A stretch of 64,000 bases of DNA. It comes from Sulfurimonas sp. HSL3-7 (GTDB taxonomy: Bacteria > Campylobacterota > Campylobacteria > Campylobacterales > Sulfurimonadaceae). The notes beneath the pieces were generated by a model. It searched no databases and was not told the origin of the DNA. It saw only the letters and a list, made by a program, of their open reading frames with translations. Shown here piece after piece: positions 17,793-26,995 of the stretch (positions are counted from its first letter, which is position 1; every line of letters begins with the position of its first letter). The translations under genes and the position numbers were made by a program. The stretch covers positions 1,922,001 through 1,986,000 of the forward strand of contig NZ_CP147919.1 in NCBI RefSeq assembly GCF_039645985.1, in the 5' to 3' direction.

Positions 17793-18971
17793 TTGTACTT
17801 AACTACGAAAAAAAGTTTTTTAGCACTATTAGTTGCTACAACATTTCTGACAGGTTGTCAGGAAACCTCAAATTCAACCAATGATTCGCTTGAAGTCGAC
17901 GCAAGTATAACTTCCGACTCAAATATTCCTTCCGAAACACAGTTCGACAGTGCGCCCGAAGCATCTTTGGTCGCCAAATTCGAAGGACAAGTCAAAGACA
18001 GTGTCACCGGAGAAGGTATCGAAAATGTTCAGGTCAGTGTCGGCGATGCTGTTACGACTACCGATGCAAACGGAAACTATGCACTGTTTGACGTTAACAC
18101 GACGATAAGAGCCGTTGTCACTTTTCAACATCAGAGTTATTTTCACAACTCTGCGGTCATTCAAGCCGATGAGTTTGCAGAAGGCACTGATATGCTTTCG
18201 TCAAACTATTTGGAATATGAACTTGCTCCAAATGAACAGCAAGCACCTTATTACAGCCAAGAAAGCACGGTATTAGATCTGGCTAATTCAGCCAGTATCG
18301 CTCTGCCGGCGGCGGTCTACAATGACCTTTCAGGAAATCAGTATGTTGGTGAAGTCATTCCCAACGTAGCCTATCTTGATCCAACAACAGATTCAGGTAA
18401 AGCGACTTTTCCAGGACTTTTTGAAGGAAAAGACAGCAGTGGGAACATCGCACTCTTTGGCTCTTACGGTTTAATTACTGCAACGTTGGAAGATGTAAAC
18501 GGTAATGCTCTGAGTTTAACTGACGGTGCAATGGCAACTTTAACTTTTCCAGCTATTGCCAGTTTAAAAGAAGAAAATATCATTCCACTATGGTATTATG
18601 ATTACAACCAGGGGATCTGGATTGAAGAAGGTTATGCCGAGCTTCAATCAGACGGAACCTATCAAGGAAACATTACGCACTTAGGAACGTGGAGCTTAAA
18701 TATGCCTCTTGAAAATGCTCCCGGTATTTACAGAGGTCGTATTGTTTATACGGATGGAATTACAGTTAAAGACGCAAGAGTGTCTGCTGTCGGACCAAAC
18801 TGGGTAAGAAGCGACCTCTCCACCGATGCAGACGGATTTTTTCAGATAGAAGTGCTTCCTGGGGATGATTTCAAACTCGTAGCGTATAACTACAAATGGA
18901 ACTATGAAGTCCAATCAAATAGTGTAATACCGGCAATCTCTTCGGACGAGATTGTTGAAGACAGATTATAA
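17793..18971 (+). CDS. Riboswitch-controlled lipoprotein, paralogue of 15281-16735
   Basis: The predicted product of about 392 residues has a signal ending FLTGCQE. A short Ser/Asp-rich linker replaces the VEET repeats of the paralogue. The remainder is colinear with it: a carboxypeptidase-regulatory-like domain (FEGQVKDSVTGEGIENVQVS, DANGNYALF), the central IPLWYYDYNQGIWIEEGYAE domain and the terminal YRGRIVYTDGITVKDARVSA sandwich ending EIVEDRL. TTG at 17793, with AAGGA upstream, is preferred over the ATG at 17748 for the same reason as in the paralogue. It is separated from the next gene by 17 bp, so the tandem c-di-GMP riboswitch should control both. The role is probably structural or adhesive at the cell surface. 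Confidence 0.8.
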   Translation: MYLTTKKSFLALLVATTFLTGCQETSNSTNDSLEVDASITSDSNIPSETQFDSAPEASLVAKFEGQVKDSVTGEGIENVQVSVGDAVTTTDANGNYALFDVNTTIRAVVTFQHQSYFHNSAVIQADEFAEGTDMLSSNYLEYELAPNEQQAPYYSQESTVLDLANSASIALPAAVYNDLSGNQYVGEVIPNVAYLDPTTDSGKATFPGLFEGKDSSGNIALFGSYGLITATLEDVNGNALSLTDGAMATLTFPAIASLKEENIIPLWYYDYNQGIWIEEGYAELQSDGTYQGNITHLGTWSLNMPLENAPGIYRGRIVYTDGITVKDARVSAVGPNWVRSDLSTDADGFFQIEVLPGDDFKLVAYNYKWNYEVQSNSVIPAISSDEIVEDRL

Positions 18972-18988
18972 AGAAATAAGGATCAATA

Positions 18989-20596
18989 ATGCGTAACAAA
19001 ACAAATACCTTAAATTCACTAAAAATCGGATTGTTAAGTTTGATGTTCATATTAAGCAGTAATGCTTTTGCAGCAGATAGTGAATATCTTGAAAATATAA
19101 CACTTCCGGAATGCGATGCCACCAATCCCGAAGTACAGTTCATCAGCAGCAACGCTGACTGGAGTAAAATAAATGACAGCAGCAAAAGTATCTTCTGTGT
19201 TAAGCCGGGTGATTACCGAAGTGCCGGAAAGATAACATTGTCTGCCGATGGCTCAAGTGCAAAACGCAGATATATTGTTCTTGACAACGGAAACGATACA
19301 CATCCTGCAAAACTTGAAACTTCAGAGCAGGCAAATGTTTGGTTATCTTTTGATAATGGTGGGAGCTATTGGGTAATTGATAGAATCTCATCCCTTTCTG
19401 TTGATACTGGAAGCGCAGAGAAGCTATATAGATTTTATGGTGGCGCTTCCAATAACATCCTAAACAGACTCCATATTACAGACCTTAAGGATCATGGAAT
19501 AGCCTTTTATCATGGCTGCGATAATAATACAATACAGAACAGCCGTATAGCAGATATGTCATTGGGAGGAAGACAAAGGGATAGAGTCGCAATTTTACTT
19601 TCAAATAGTATAACCGACGGAAGCACTACTCTCAACACAAAGATAATTAACAATGAAATTGTTAATGCATGTGATGCTATTCAACTTACAAGAGCAGACG
19701 ATGGGACTTACACTAATGTAAATTTTGCTGGTACAATAATTGACAATAACCTGCTCTGGATAACACCTGATATATATACCGATGAAGAGCATGCTTGGGC
19801 TGAAAACGCCATTGATCTCAAAGCCGGTTCTAAAGATACGGCCAATCCTGTAGTTATTACAAACAATAAAATGTGGGGATTTAGACACAACTCCAGTGGT
19901 AGCGGACAAGGTAAAGCTGTAACGATTCACTTTGGTGTTCCAAATCTTGTCTTTGAAAACAACTACATCATGGATTCTGAGTGGGGAATTTCTTTGTCTA
20001 CCAGCAGAGACAATGACATTCCCTATCCTGCTATGAATGCATTATTTAAACACAATGTGTTTTATAAAGTAAATAAAACTGTAGACGGAGACACACCCTA
20101 TGTTATGTTCTCGTATGCTTGTAATAACATTCGTATTGAAGAAAACGTATGGGTCGGTTCACTAACGGGTTATGCCATGAGATTTGAAAACAACTCGGGA
20201 GACACAACATTCAAAAACAATGTATTGATTTCCTCAGGACAAACTGCCCATGTAAGCGGTGTGCTCGAAGCCTCAGGCAACTACTACTATGATACATCAA
20301 ATGGAATCAAAGGCACAGGAGATATCAGTTATGCTAATGCCTCCGATGCTAAAATGGGGGATTACACCTTCAACTATGATCTTTTTACCAATAACCCAAA
20401 ACAAATAACACTTGTTGGCGTAGTTACTACTTCTTTAAGCCCGCATGCAAATCTTGCAGGTATTCCTGATGCTCCAGTCAGCGAAGAACCGGTTGCTGAA
20501 GAACCAGTTGCTGTAGAACCCGTTACGGTAGAGCCAGTTACGGTAGAACCAACAGGGCCGTGGATAATGGATTATCAGAATAAAGAATTGAAATAA
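18989..20596 (+). CDS. Secreted right-handed parallel beta-helix protein
   Basis: The 535-residue protein has a Sec signal peptide (LSLMFILSSNAFA). The body is rich in the N-x-I / NNxI-type turns of parallel beta-helices (ILNRLHITDLKDHGIAFYHG, DNNTIQNSRIADMSL, VITNNKMWGF, VFENNYIMDSEWGISL, FKNNVLISSG). This fold is common in polysaccharide lyases, epimerases and phage-like depolymerases; specific catalytic residues could not be assigned. The C-terminus has a proline-rich EEPVAEEPVAVEPVTVEPV tract reminiscent of the repeat stalk in the protein at 15281. AAGGA lies before the ATG, 17 bp after the upstream lipoprotein, so it is in the c-di-GMP-riboswitch unit. It may trim, modify or bind the EPS made by the surrounding locus. 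Confidence 0.75.
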   Translation: MRNKTNTLNSLKIGLLSLMFILSSNAFAADSEYLENITLPECDATNPEVQFISSNADWSKINDSSKSIFCVKPGDYRSAGKITLSADGSSAKRRYIVLDNGNDTHPAKLETSEQANVWLSFDNGGSYWVIDRISSLSVDTGSAEKLYRFYGGASNNILNRLHITDLKDHGIAFYHGCDNNTIQNSRIADMSLGGRQRDRVAILLSNSITDGSTTLNTKIINNEIVNACDAIQLTRADDGTYTNVNFAGTIIDNNLLWITPDIYTDEEHAWAENAIDLKAGSKDTANPVVITNNKMWGFRHNSSGSGQGKAVTIHFGVPNLVFENNYIMDSEWGISLSTSRDNDIPYPAMNALFKHNVFYKVNKTVDGDTPYVMFSYACNNIRIEENVWVGSLTGYAMRFENNSGDTTFKNNVLISSGQTAHVSGVLEASGNYYYDTSNGIKGTGDISYANASDAKMGDYTFNYDLFTNNPKQITLVGVVTTSLSPHANLAGIPDAPVSEEPVAEEPVAVEPVTVEPVTVEPTGPWIMDYQNKELK

Positions 20597-20631
20597 TCAA
20601 AGCTGCAGGTTCTTTTTTTTAAACTCGAAAA

Positions 20632-20656
20632 TAGCAGTCAATTCAATTGGCTGCTA
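20632..20656 (-). terminator. Stem-loop between convergent operons
   Basis: TAGCAGTCAATT and AATTGGCTGCTA form a near-perfect inverted repeat between the ends of the plus-strand beta-helix gene and the minus-strand glycosyltransferase. On the minus strand it is followed by TTTTCGAGTTT, so it is best as the terminator of the EPS operon; it may also stop plus-strand transcripts, which pass a T8 tract at 20613-20620. Confidence 0.6.
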
Positions 20657-20705
20657 AAGTTGGATGGAAGCTTCGAGTGAAATATACCCTTTTACCTTAC
20701 AAATA

Positions 20706-21914
20706 CTACATCAGATTCTTTAAAATTTCCAACATGTCATTAGCCAGTTTTTCCCTGTCAAAATCAAGTGCCAATTGTTTACAGCCTTCCTGATAGCTTT
20801 TGTATAAAAACTTGTCATCTTTCATGAGTTTAACTTTAGTAATGAAATCTTCTTCATTTTCCGGTTGAAAACACAGTCCTGCATTGTATTTTTCAATGAT
20901 TTCCTTTGCTTGTCCTTCGACACCAAGTAAAGTTGGTTTTTGCATGGCAGATGCTTCAAAGATCTTAGATGGAATAACTGTTTTGAAAGTATCGGATTTT
21001 TTCAAAGGTGCCAATGAAACATCAATGATTGAAAGATAGCGGGGAACTTCTTCTTTTGCAATTGGATCTAAAAATGTAATATTTTTTAGATCCAATGCAG
21101 AAGCCAGACTAACAATTTCGCTTTTCTTCGCCCCATCACCAATAAATAAAAAATGGATGTTCGGATCATCTATCTTTGAAATCGACTGCGTAATAAAATC
21201 CAAACTATGCGCCATACCATGTGTACCTATATAGCCAATCACAAACTTATCTTCTAATTTCAACGCTCTTAAAAGTGTTTGATCTTTTTCACGAGGAGTA
21301 AAAAGCTCCATATTTGAGCCATTGGTAACAACTTTAATTTTTTTTTGACTAATTCCTCGATCTATTAAATTAGCTTTAAAGGCCTGAGTAACTGCTATCA
21401 CCTTGTCACTATCCCTATAAAGAGAAAGTTCTATCTTTTCAAGTAAATCAAGTACTCTACCCTGTTTAATAGCGCCTACGGTTCTGATGGAATCAGGCCA
21501 TAGATCTCTTAGTTCAAACACCCATGGTTTACGTTTGATTTTTGAGAGTCCCGATGCTGCCCAGGTAGTAAAAAATTGTGGTGAAGTTGCAATAATAACA
21601 TCAGCTTTCTGGAACAAACCCACAAAAAATGCCATAAAAGCAAAACTGACATAATCCAGAATCCTTTTAACAACTCCTCTATTGGCCGCGATATAGCTCC
21701 ATACTCTTATCACCTCTATACCATCAATCTGCTCTTTTTGATAAAGTTTATTTTTGTATCCTTCATAGACTTGACCATGCGGAAAATTTGGAGCACATGT
21801 GATAATTGTGACTTTGACTCCTTTTTTAATCCACTTCTGACAGTGTTCATAGGTTCGCGTAGCTGGGGCATTAACTTCTGGTGGAAAGTTGTCGGTAATA
21901 AAAAGTATTTTCAT
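20706..21914 (-). CDS. Glycosyltransferase family 4 (WbuB-like)
   Basis: The 402-residue GT-B enzyme begins ITDNFPPEVNAPATRTYEHC, typical of WbuB-like GT4 enzymes that transfer N-acetyl-fucosamine-type sugars. The nucleotide-binding half has KVVTNGSNMELF, FVIGYIGTHGMAHSLD and the donor-contacting IPSKIFEASAMQKPTLLG. It is cytoplasmic or membrane-associated and should add one sugar to the lipid-linked EPS repeat unit. Its start overlaps the stop of the heparinase-like gene by 4 bp, and it is the last gene of the long minus-strand EPS operon before the terminator stem. Confidence 0.88.
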   Translation of the reverse strand: MKILFITDNFPPEVNAPATRTYEHCQKWIKKGVKVTIITCAPNFPHGQVYEGYKNKLYQKEQIDGIEVIRVWSYIAANRGVVKRILDYVSFAFMAFFVGLFQKADVIIATSPQFFTTWAASGLSKIKRKPWVFELRDLWPDSIRTVGAIKQGRVLDLLEKIELSLYRDSDKVIAVTQAFKANLIDRGISQKKIKVVTNGSNMELFTPREKDQTLLRALKLEDKFVIGYIGTHGMAHSLDFITQSISKIDDPNIHFLFIGDGAKKSEIVSLASALDLKNITFLDPIAKEEVPRYLSIIDVSLAPLKKSDTFKTVIPSKIFEASAMQKPTLLGVEGQAKEIIEKYNAGLCFQPENEEDFITKVKLMKDDKFLYKSYQEGCKQLALDFDREKLANDMLEILKNLM

Positions 21915-23485
21915 GATATCTGAATTTCCATTTTCAATCTATTTTCAAATGCTATTTTTACACTAACCGCTTCGTTAAGCTTATTAAACTCAGGAGCATA
22001 TTGATATGCTCCTATTTCAATTTTTATAGCATTATCTATGATTATTCCAGTTTGATCAATTATGATTTTATTATCTTTAATCACCGGTCGCACTTTTGGA
22101 TGGAAATGTATATAGGCGATACATTGATGTTTACTAGCACTATTGATATAATCTTCGATAACTATAGATCGCTCATTCACTGTAAATTTTCTTGTGTGGA
22201 GGACACCTATGCGTTTATATCCATCATGAGTAGCTTCAATAATATGACTATTTTCATCCAAATGAATAATTTTTGCACGTCTTGCAACTCTAAAACCACC
22301 CCAGACCTCGCTCTGATTTAAACCATCGACTTCTACAGTGTTGTGTGCCGATGTAGAACGTTCAATCATACGCCTTTGATTTGTTTCGTAGGTTGATAAT
22401 CCAGTATCAACGATTAATGGCTTGCCATCAACATGCATTATAAAATTAAACGTATCACTATGAGCATGACCGGGAATATAATCAGGCCCAATGTTTCCTA
22501 CATCTATTATACATTCATACCGATCTTTTTTGACTTTTCTATAGCCACTCTCTTTAAGTATTACAGAACCTTTTTTGACTTTTAATTGTTCAGCATAAAG
22601 ATTTAACTCGTTTGTAGTAGGTGTTATATTGAAAGAACTGTCATTTAAAAGAGGAATAGTTCCATCGTCAAAAGCAATAGCATTTAGCCAACCAAGCATT
22701 AATGAAGCTTTATCTTTTAACAAAGTTAAAAGATCACTTTTCTTCCAACTGTTGTTTTGAACCAGATTAATGGAATCAAGTAATCTCAAGAGCATAATCT
22801 GATGGTACATAGGACTTAATTCAAAATGTGCTCCATCTCTTAAGACCTGTTCATCTAATTCGGTTATTAGAATCTCTTTGGCTTTTGTATACAATTCTTC
22901 ATCTTTAAAGTAGTAGGCACCGAAAAGCAGTGAAAAACCATTTTCCAACAGATGATTTCCCAAAAGGTGATATTCTAAATTATCCAATAGTATTTTATAC
23001 TGCGCATAAAGTGAATCATCTATCTTTTGATCACGTATCTCGTATTTGGTCAAAAATTTGATCCAGTTGACCCCACGTAAAGCAATGGGAAAGGATTCTA
23101 AGCCATCTTTTACAGACAGCATCTGATCAATGAAGTCTTTGATCAGAAGTAGTCCTTCATCTTGTTGCATTTTTGATTGGTTTAAGTATTCAAAATAGGT
23201 CAGATTATAAGTCCAAAGTTTTCCATAAGTAGAAAAATTCCAATCAATTTTATTTAGAAATACAAAAGACTTATTTAAAAAAACAAATTCCCTATCCAAC
23301 AAAGCATTTGTAAGTGGGATGGAAGGTCGTAAAGAGAGCTGTGCAGGCTGTGATACTATAGACAAAGGGTAAGAAAAACCACTCAATTGCCTAAGTAGCT
23401 TTCTTATGTAATAAAATAGTCGGAAATATATTTGTCTACATTTTAAATACTGAACAGTATGAAACAGCCTGAAAAGTTTGTACAC
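21911..23485 (-). CDS. Heparinase II/III family protein (uronic-acid polysaccharide lyase)
   Basis: This is a 524-residue protein with an alpha/alpha toroid-like N-terminal half and a C-terminal beta-sheet half. The heparinase II/III core is visible as DYIPGHAHSDTFNFIMHVDG followed by VDTGLSTYETN and RSTSAHNTVEVDGLNQSEVW, which carries the His and Tyr residues used for beta-elimination. Family members cleave polymers with uronic acids, and the locus makes several of them (ugd, epimerase, wecC, tviB). I do not see a clear signal peptide. EPS loci often carry such a gene for chain trimming or turnover. It is one base away from the upstream glycosyltransferase gene, so it is in the operon. Confidence 0.86.
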   Translation of the reverse strand: MYKLFRLFHTVQYLKCRQIYFRLFYYIRKLLRQLSGFSYPLSIVSQPAQLSLRPSIPLTNALLDREFVFLNKSFVFLNKIDWNFSTYGKLWTYNLTYFEYLNQSKMQQDEGLLLIKDFIDQMLSVKDGLESFPIALRGVNWIKFLTKYEIRDQKIDDSLYAQYKILLDNLEYHLLGNHLLENGFSLLFGAYYFKDEELYTKAKEILITELDEQVLRDGAHFELSPMYHQIMLLRLLDSINLVQNNSWKKSDLLTLLKDKASLMLGWLNAIAFDDGTIPLLNDSSFNITPTTNELNLYAEQLKVKKGSVILKESGYRKVKKDRYECIIDVGNIGPDYIPGHAHSDTFNFIMHVDGKPLIVDTGLSTYETNQRRMIERSTSAHNTVEVDGLNQSEVWGGFRVARRAKIIHLDENSHIIEATHDGYKRIGVLHTRKFTVNERSIVIEDYINSASKHQCIAYIHFHPKVRPVIKDNKIIIDQTGIIIDNAIKIEIGAYQYAPEFNKLNEAVSVKIAFENRLKMEIQIS

Positions 23486-23486
23486 T

Positions 23487-24509
23487 TCATATTCTCTCTA
23501 AGAACTTTTTTATTTGCTTATCAAAATCAAAATTTTCAAATTTTCTATATGCATTTTCCGACATACTACTATAGTTATTTTCATTGAAATATTTTATTGC
23601 ATTGACAAGTTCTTCTACACTTTTTGGTTCAATTAGTATACCCGTTTCAAAGGGGTCAACAATCTCTTTAATTGGCTGTAACGCGGTGACAATAACAGGA
23701 ATACCCAACGAATATGCCTCGATAACAATTCCTGGATACCCTTCTTTATAGCTTGGTAACAGGACGACATCATATTCATTTAATTTTTGCATTACATTGT
23801 CAGCTTTCAAAGCTCCGTTATACGATACATTATGTTCTTCAAAATACTCTTCTGTATATTTTTCATCAAATATAGGGCCAAAGATATCTATAGTATAACT
23901 ACGATCCAACTGATTTGATGCTTCAATAATTTCATCAATACCTTTTTCACGTATAACATGGCTGACAAAAACAAATCTCTTTTGAAAAGATCGAGGTAAT
24001 GTTGGTTCGATGACTCTACTTCTTACATTTGGAAACCAAAAAGTATTCTCATTTATTTTTGAAAAAAAATCAACCAAATATTTGGTTTGAAGAAACAATG
24101 TATCGATATGTGAAAAAATAAATTTCAATACATATTTCTTTATCCTTTTGCTTTCTTTGTATGTATTTATTACCTCTGCTCCAAACTTTCGAATACTAGT
24201 TCTTTTTTTAAATATTTTCCCAATAAAAATAATAATTATCCCAAGTATCATGTAATCGCGAGAACTATGCAATGAAATATGACTGCACCCTCTCTGTTTG
24301 AACAAAATTTGAAAAAAGATATTAATATATGCAGAGAAGAGATTGCAATAATTTTTTTTATTAGTATCAATAATATTATATTGAACACTATTTTTATCTA
24401 ATTGCTTAATGAACCCTTCAAAAAAGACTATTGGCCCACCTGCCAATTCGGGATTTTTTCTATTAAGACAAGGACCGATTATTAATATTTTTTTTGGACC
24501 TTTTTTCAT
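23487..24509 (-). CDS. Glycosyltransferase (GT4-type)
   Basis: The 340-residue GT-B enzyme has the N-terminal IIGPCLNRKNPELAGGPIVF loop and the C-terminal E-x7-E donor-site motif in PSYKEGYPGIVIEAYSLGIP. KRFVFVSHVIREKGIDEIIE marks the start of the nucleotide-binding half. The substrate cannot be deduced. The gene is AT-rich like its neighbours up to about 32 kb, a stretch whose base composition looks lower in GC than the wec/ugd side, consistent with acquisition of this glycosyltransferase block. About 170 bp without a gene separate it from the deacetylase upstream. Confidence 0.85.
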   Translation of the reverse strand: MKKGPKKILIIGPCLNRKNPELAGGPIVFFEGFIKQLDKNSVQYNIIDTNKKNYCNLFSAYINIFFQILFKQRGCSHISLHSSRDYMILGIIIIFIGKIFKKRTSIRKFGAEVINTYKESKRIKKYVLKFIFSHIDTLFLQTKYLVDFFSKINENTFWFPNVRSRVIEPTLPRSFQKRFVFVSHVIREKGIDEIIEASNQLDRSYTIDIFGPIFDEKYTEEYFEEHNVSYNGALKADNVMQKLNEYDVVLLPSYKEGYPGIVIEAYSLGIPVIVTALQPIKEIVDPFETGILIEPKSVEELVNAIKYFNENNYSSMSENAYRKFENFDFDKQIKKFLERI

Positions 24510-24682
24510 TTTTTCCCTTAAACTAGCCTACTGCTGAAGAATATTTGTATGTTGCTAGTTAGATTATATTGTAGATTAGGCAGTATTTAATTTTCCTGAT
24601 GCCCTAACGATATGAACGTTCATCATTCTTTCATATTGAAGAAGTCAGTTGTATTTGCATAAACAAACTACCTATATTTACA

Positions 24683-25861
24683 TTATATAATTTTAAAGCT
24701 ATTCAGACCATTTACAATCGGCAAATTTACAACATGCATGCCATTATTCATTGCTGATGAAAAAGTTTGATCATTGCATTCTAAAGAAAATGCTTTTTTA
24801 TTAATTAACGAAATTACAGCATTGCTTATTTTTTTTGTATTTTTAAAATTTATTATCAATCTATCGTTTTTAAATATTAATTGACTGTGTTCCCTGATAT
24901 AAATATATTTTGCAATTTCTTTACAGTTAGCATACCAGATGGATAAATTTTTTAAAAATGTATATATTTTTTTTAGACTTTTGATATCTGTCACAATATT
25001 AGCAGACTGGACTAAACCTGAAGATTTAGAAGGAGAGTTATGTTCTTGTATACTTATTATATGCCCATTTCTGTATAGTTTGTAGATTCTTATGTAACTT
25101 AGAACATTATATAAAGGTTGAAAATATTTAAAAAATTTTTTCTTTCTATCTTTCCGTACATCCCCTGTCTCATAAGACAACCTTACAAATGAATTGCCTG
25201 GAAAGTTAGTGGGAAAAGAGACTATTTCATTCTTGCCAAAAAAGCTTTCTTGATAGTTGTGAAAATTATAATTTGGTTTTTCACACCAATATAAAAAATT
25301 ACATTTATCTATAATTTTTCTAGAATTATCAATCATAATATAACCACAATATTTTCCTCCTACAACCTCTATTCGACATATTTCTTTGAATTTTTCAACA
25401 CCTTTCAACGTAGTATCTATTCCTGTATCAACATCTTTAAACAATGCCCATTCGTGAGTCCAATTATTTACAGTTGTCGGTATATTCTCATCTATATATT
25501 CACCATGATTGGAACCATGATGTGCGATCTCATGACCTTGCTTATCCAACTTTACTAAAAAATCAGTATATTGATCTCGTTCTCCAAGAGAATATTTCAT
25601 ATATTTGTATCTACTTTTTTCACTAATTGCATTATGTCTAGCATAGGGTGCAAAAAAAGTAATCTTGATATGTGGGAAAACATCCAATAGGCTTTTTTGT
25701 AAAAATTTAAACGATGATCCCTCAGAATCACATAAATAGCCCCAATCGTTTTTATATGATTCACGATATACCTCAATATATGCATCACTCAAATCATCTA
25801 TCATAAGCACTGACGGTGATTGAAAGTTATTGAACCATTTAGCAATTTTATACATGCTCAA
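24683..25861 (-). CDS. Polysaccharide-deacetylase-like (NodB-fold) protein
   Basis: This 392-residue protein has the features of a divergent carbohydrate-esterase-4/DUF2334-type fold. An early Asp pair SVLMIDDLSDAY is followed by ITFFAPYARHN and the metal-binding HEIAHHGSNHGEY (His-x4-His-like), with the usual order of motifs. The C-terminal third (from about residue 300) is a small beta domain. The likely role is removal of N-acetyl groups from an EPS sugar, or recognition of it. No signal peptide is visible, so action on cytoplasmic lipid-linked intermediates is possible. The assignment rests on motif order, not overall similarity. Confidence 0.6.
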   Translation of the reverse strand: MSMYKIAKWFNNFQSPSVLMIDDLSDAYIEVYRESYKNDWGYLCDSEGSSFKFLQKSLLDVFPHIKITFFAPYARHNAISEKSRYKYMKYSLGERDQYTDFLVKLDKQGHEIAHHGSNHGEYIDENIPTTVNNWTHEWALFKDVDTGIDTTLKGVEKFKEICRIEVVGGKYCGYIMIDNSRKIIDKCNFLYWCEKPNYNFHNYQESFFGKNEIVSFPTNFPGNSFVRLSYETGDVRKDRKKKFFKYFQPLYNVLSYIRIYKLYRNGHIISIQEHNSPSKSSGLVQSANIVTDIKSLKKIYTFLKNLSIWYANCKEIAKYIYIREHSQLIFKNDRLIINFKNTKKISNAVISLINKKAFSLECNDQTFSSAMNNGMHVVNLPIVNGLNSFKII

Positions 25862-25912
25862 TTATCCATATTTCTTAAATTATATACACAGGATAGGAAA
25901 GGCCATTGCAAG

Positions 25913-26995
25913 TCATATTTTGACACCCAAGGATTTAAAAAAATCGTTAACATAATACCGGGTTTCTATTGGCTTTGGAAACTCCATCGTTATCTTGTTA
26001 TAATTTATAATTGCGTCAGCCAAGGCAGTTATATCATTTACATCTACTAAAAAACCATTTTTTCCGTTTTGGATCAATTTATTCATATATGGAATACAGT
26101 TGGTGGCAACTATAGGTTTTCTGAGGTATAGATTTTCAATTACAGTATTTGGCATTCCCTCCCATCTGGATGAAAGTACATAGAGATCTGAAAAAAAGAA
26201 AAACCTATAAGGATTATTTTGGTAATCCCAAAACTTTACATTATTTTCTAGCGAGAGTTCATGCACAATTTGTTCTAAACGTTCCTTTTCACCCAAGTCT
26301 TCTCCAATAATGTGTAAAAAAAATTGATTATTATTTTCAACAACGTATTTGAATGATTTTATAAGAATATCGAAACCTTTTTGTTTAGCCAATCTACCTG
26401 CTGCTACAACATTAATACGTTGTGGATCAAAAGGATTTTCGATTTTTTCAATTTTTGCATTGATATTATCTGTATCCAATGGATTTAATAGAACATGGAC
26501 TTTGGTCGCGTTGATGTTATGATATTTAATAATTTCATCTTTCATCTCAGGTGTTTGGGCCAAAACAAGATCCGCACTCTTATAGGCTGTTTCTAATAAG
26601 AACTTCGAGAAAAGGCCCATTCTCTTATTTTGTAATAGCAGCTTGGGAGAGTTCTGGCTTCTCATTACAACTATAGGTCTATTTTGAACATTTAACAATG
26701 CAAAGTAGAGTGCTTCATGAGTGCGGAACAGTGTTGAGTAAATGACATCCGGACTGATTTGCAAAATTTTTTGTCTAAGTTTGAAAATTGAAAACATCGT
26801 TTTTGATACTTTTATATCATGCAATGTAATATCCGAAGGCAAATACTCAAAAGAAGGACCATCACTGCACATCACTAGTAAATGAATATCAAATATATTC
26901 CTATCTAATAGTCTCATGATATTTATGGTAACTCTTTCGGCACCACCACCGACAAGTTGTGCTAAAACAAAAAGTACTTTAATCTTTTTTTTCAT
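25913..26995 (-). CDS. Glycosyltransferase family 4
   Basis: The 360-residue enzyme opens with VLFVLAQLVGGGAERVTINI, the typical GT4 nucleotide-sugar loop, and has INVVAAGRLAKQKGFDILIK and the E-x7-E motif of SSRWEGMPNTVIENLYLRKP. It should transfer a sugar in assembly of the EPS unit. Its start lies 17 bp inside the end of the upstream membrane protein gene, indicating translational coupling in the operon. Confidence 0.9.
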   Translation of the reverse strand: MKKKIKVLFVLAQLVGGGAERVTINIMRLLDRNIFDIHLLVMCSDGPSFEYLPSDITLHDIKVSKTMFSIFKLRQKILQISPDVIYSTLFRTHEALYFALLNVQNRPIVVMRSQNSPKLLLQNKRMGLFSKFLLETAYKSADLVLAQTPEMKDEIIKYHNINATKVHVLLNPLDTDNINAKIEKIENPFDPQRINVVAAGRLAKQKGFDILIKSFKYVVENNNQFFLHIIGEDLGEKERLEQIVHELSLENNVKFWDYQNNPYRFFFFSDLYVLSSRWEGMPNTVIENLYLRKPIVATNCIPYMNKLIQNGKNGFLVDVNDITALADAIINYNKITMEFPKPIETRYYVNDFFKSLGVKI

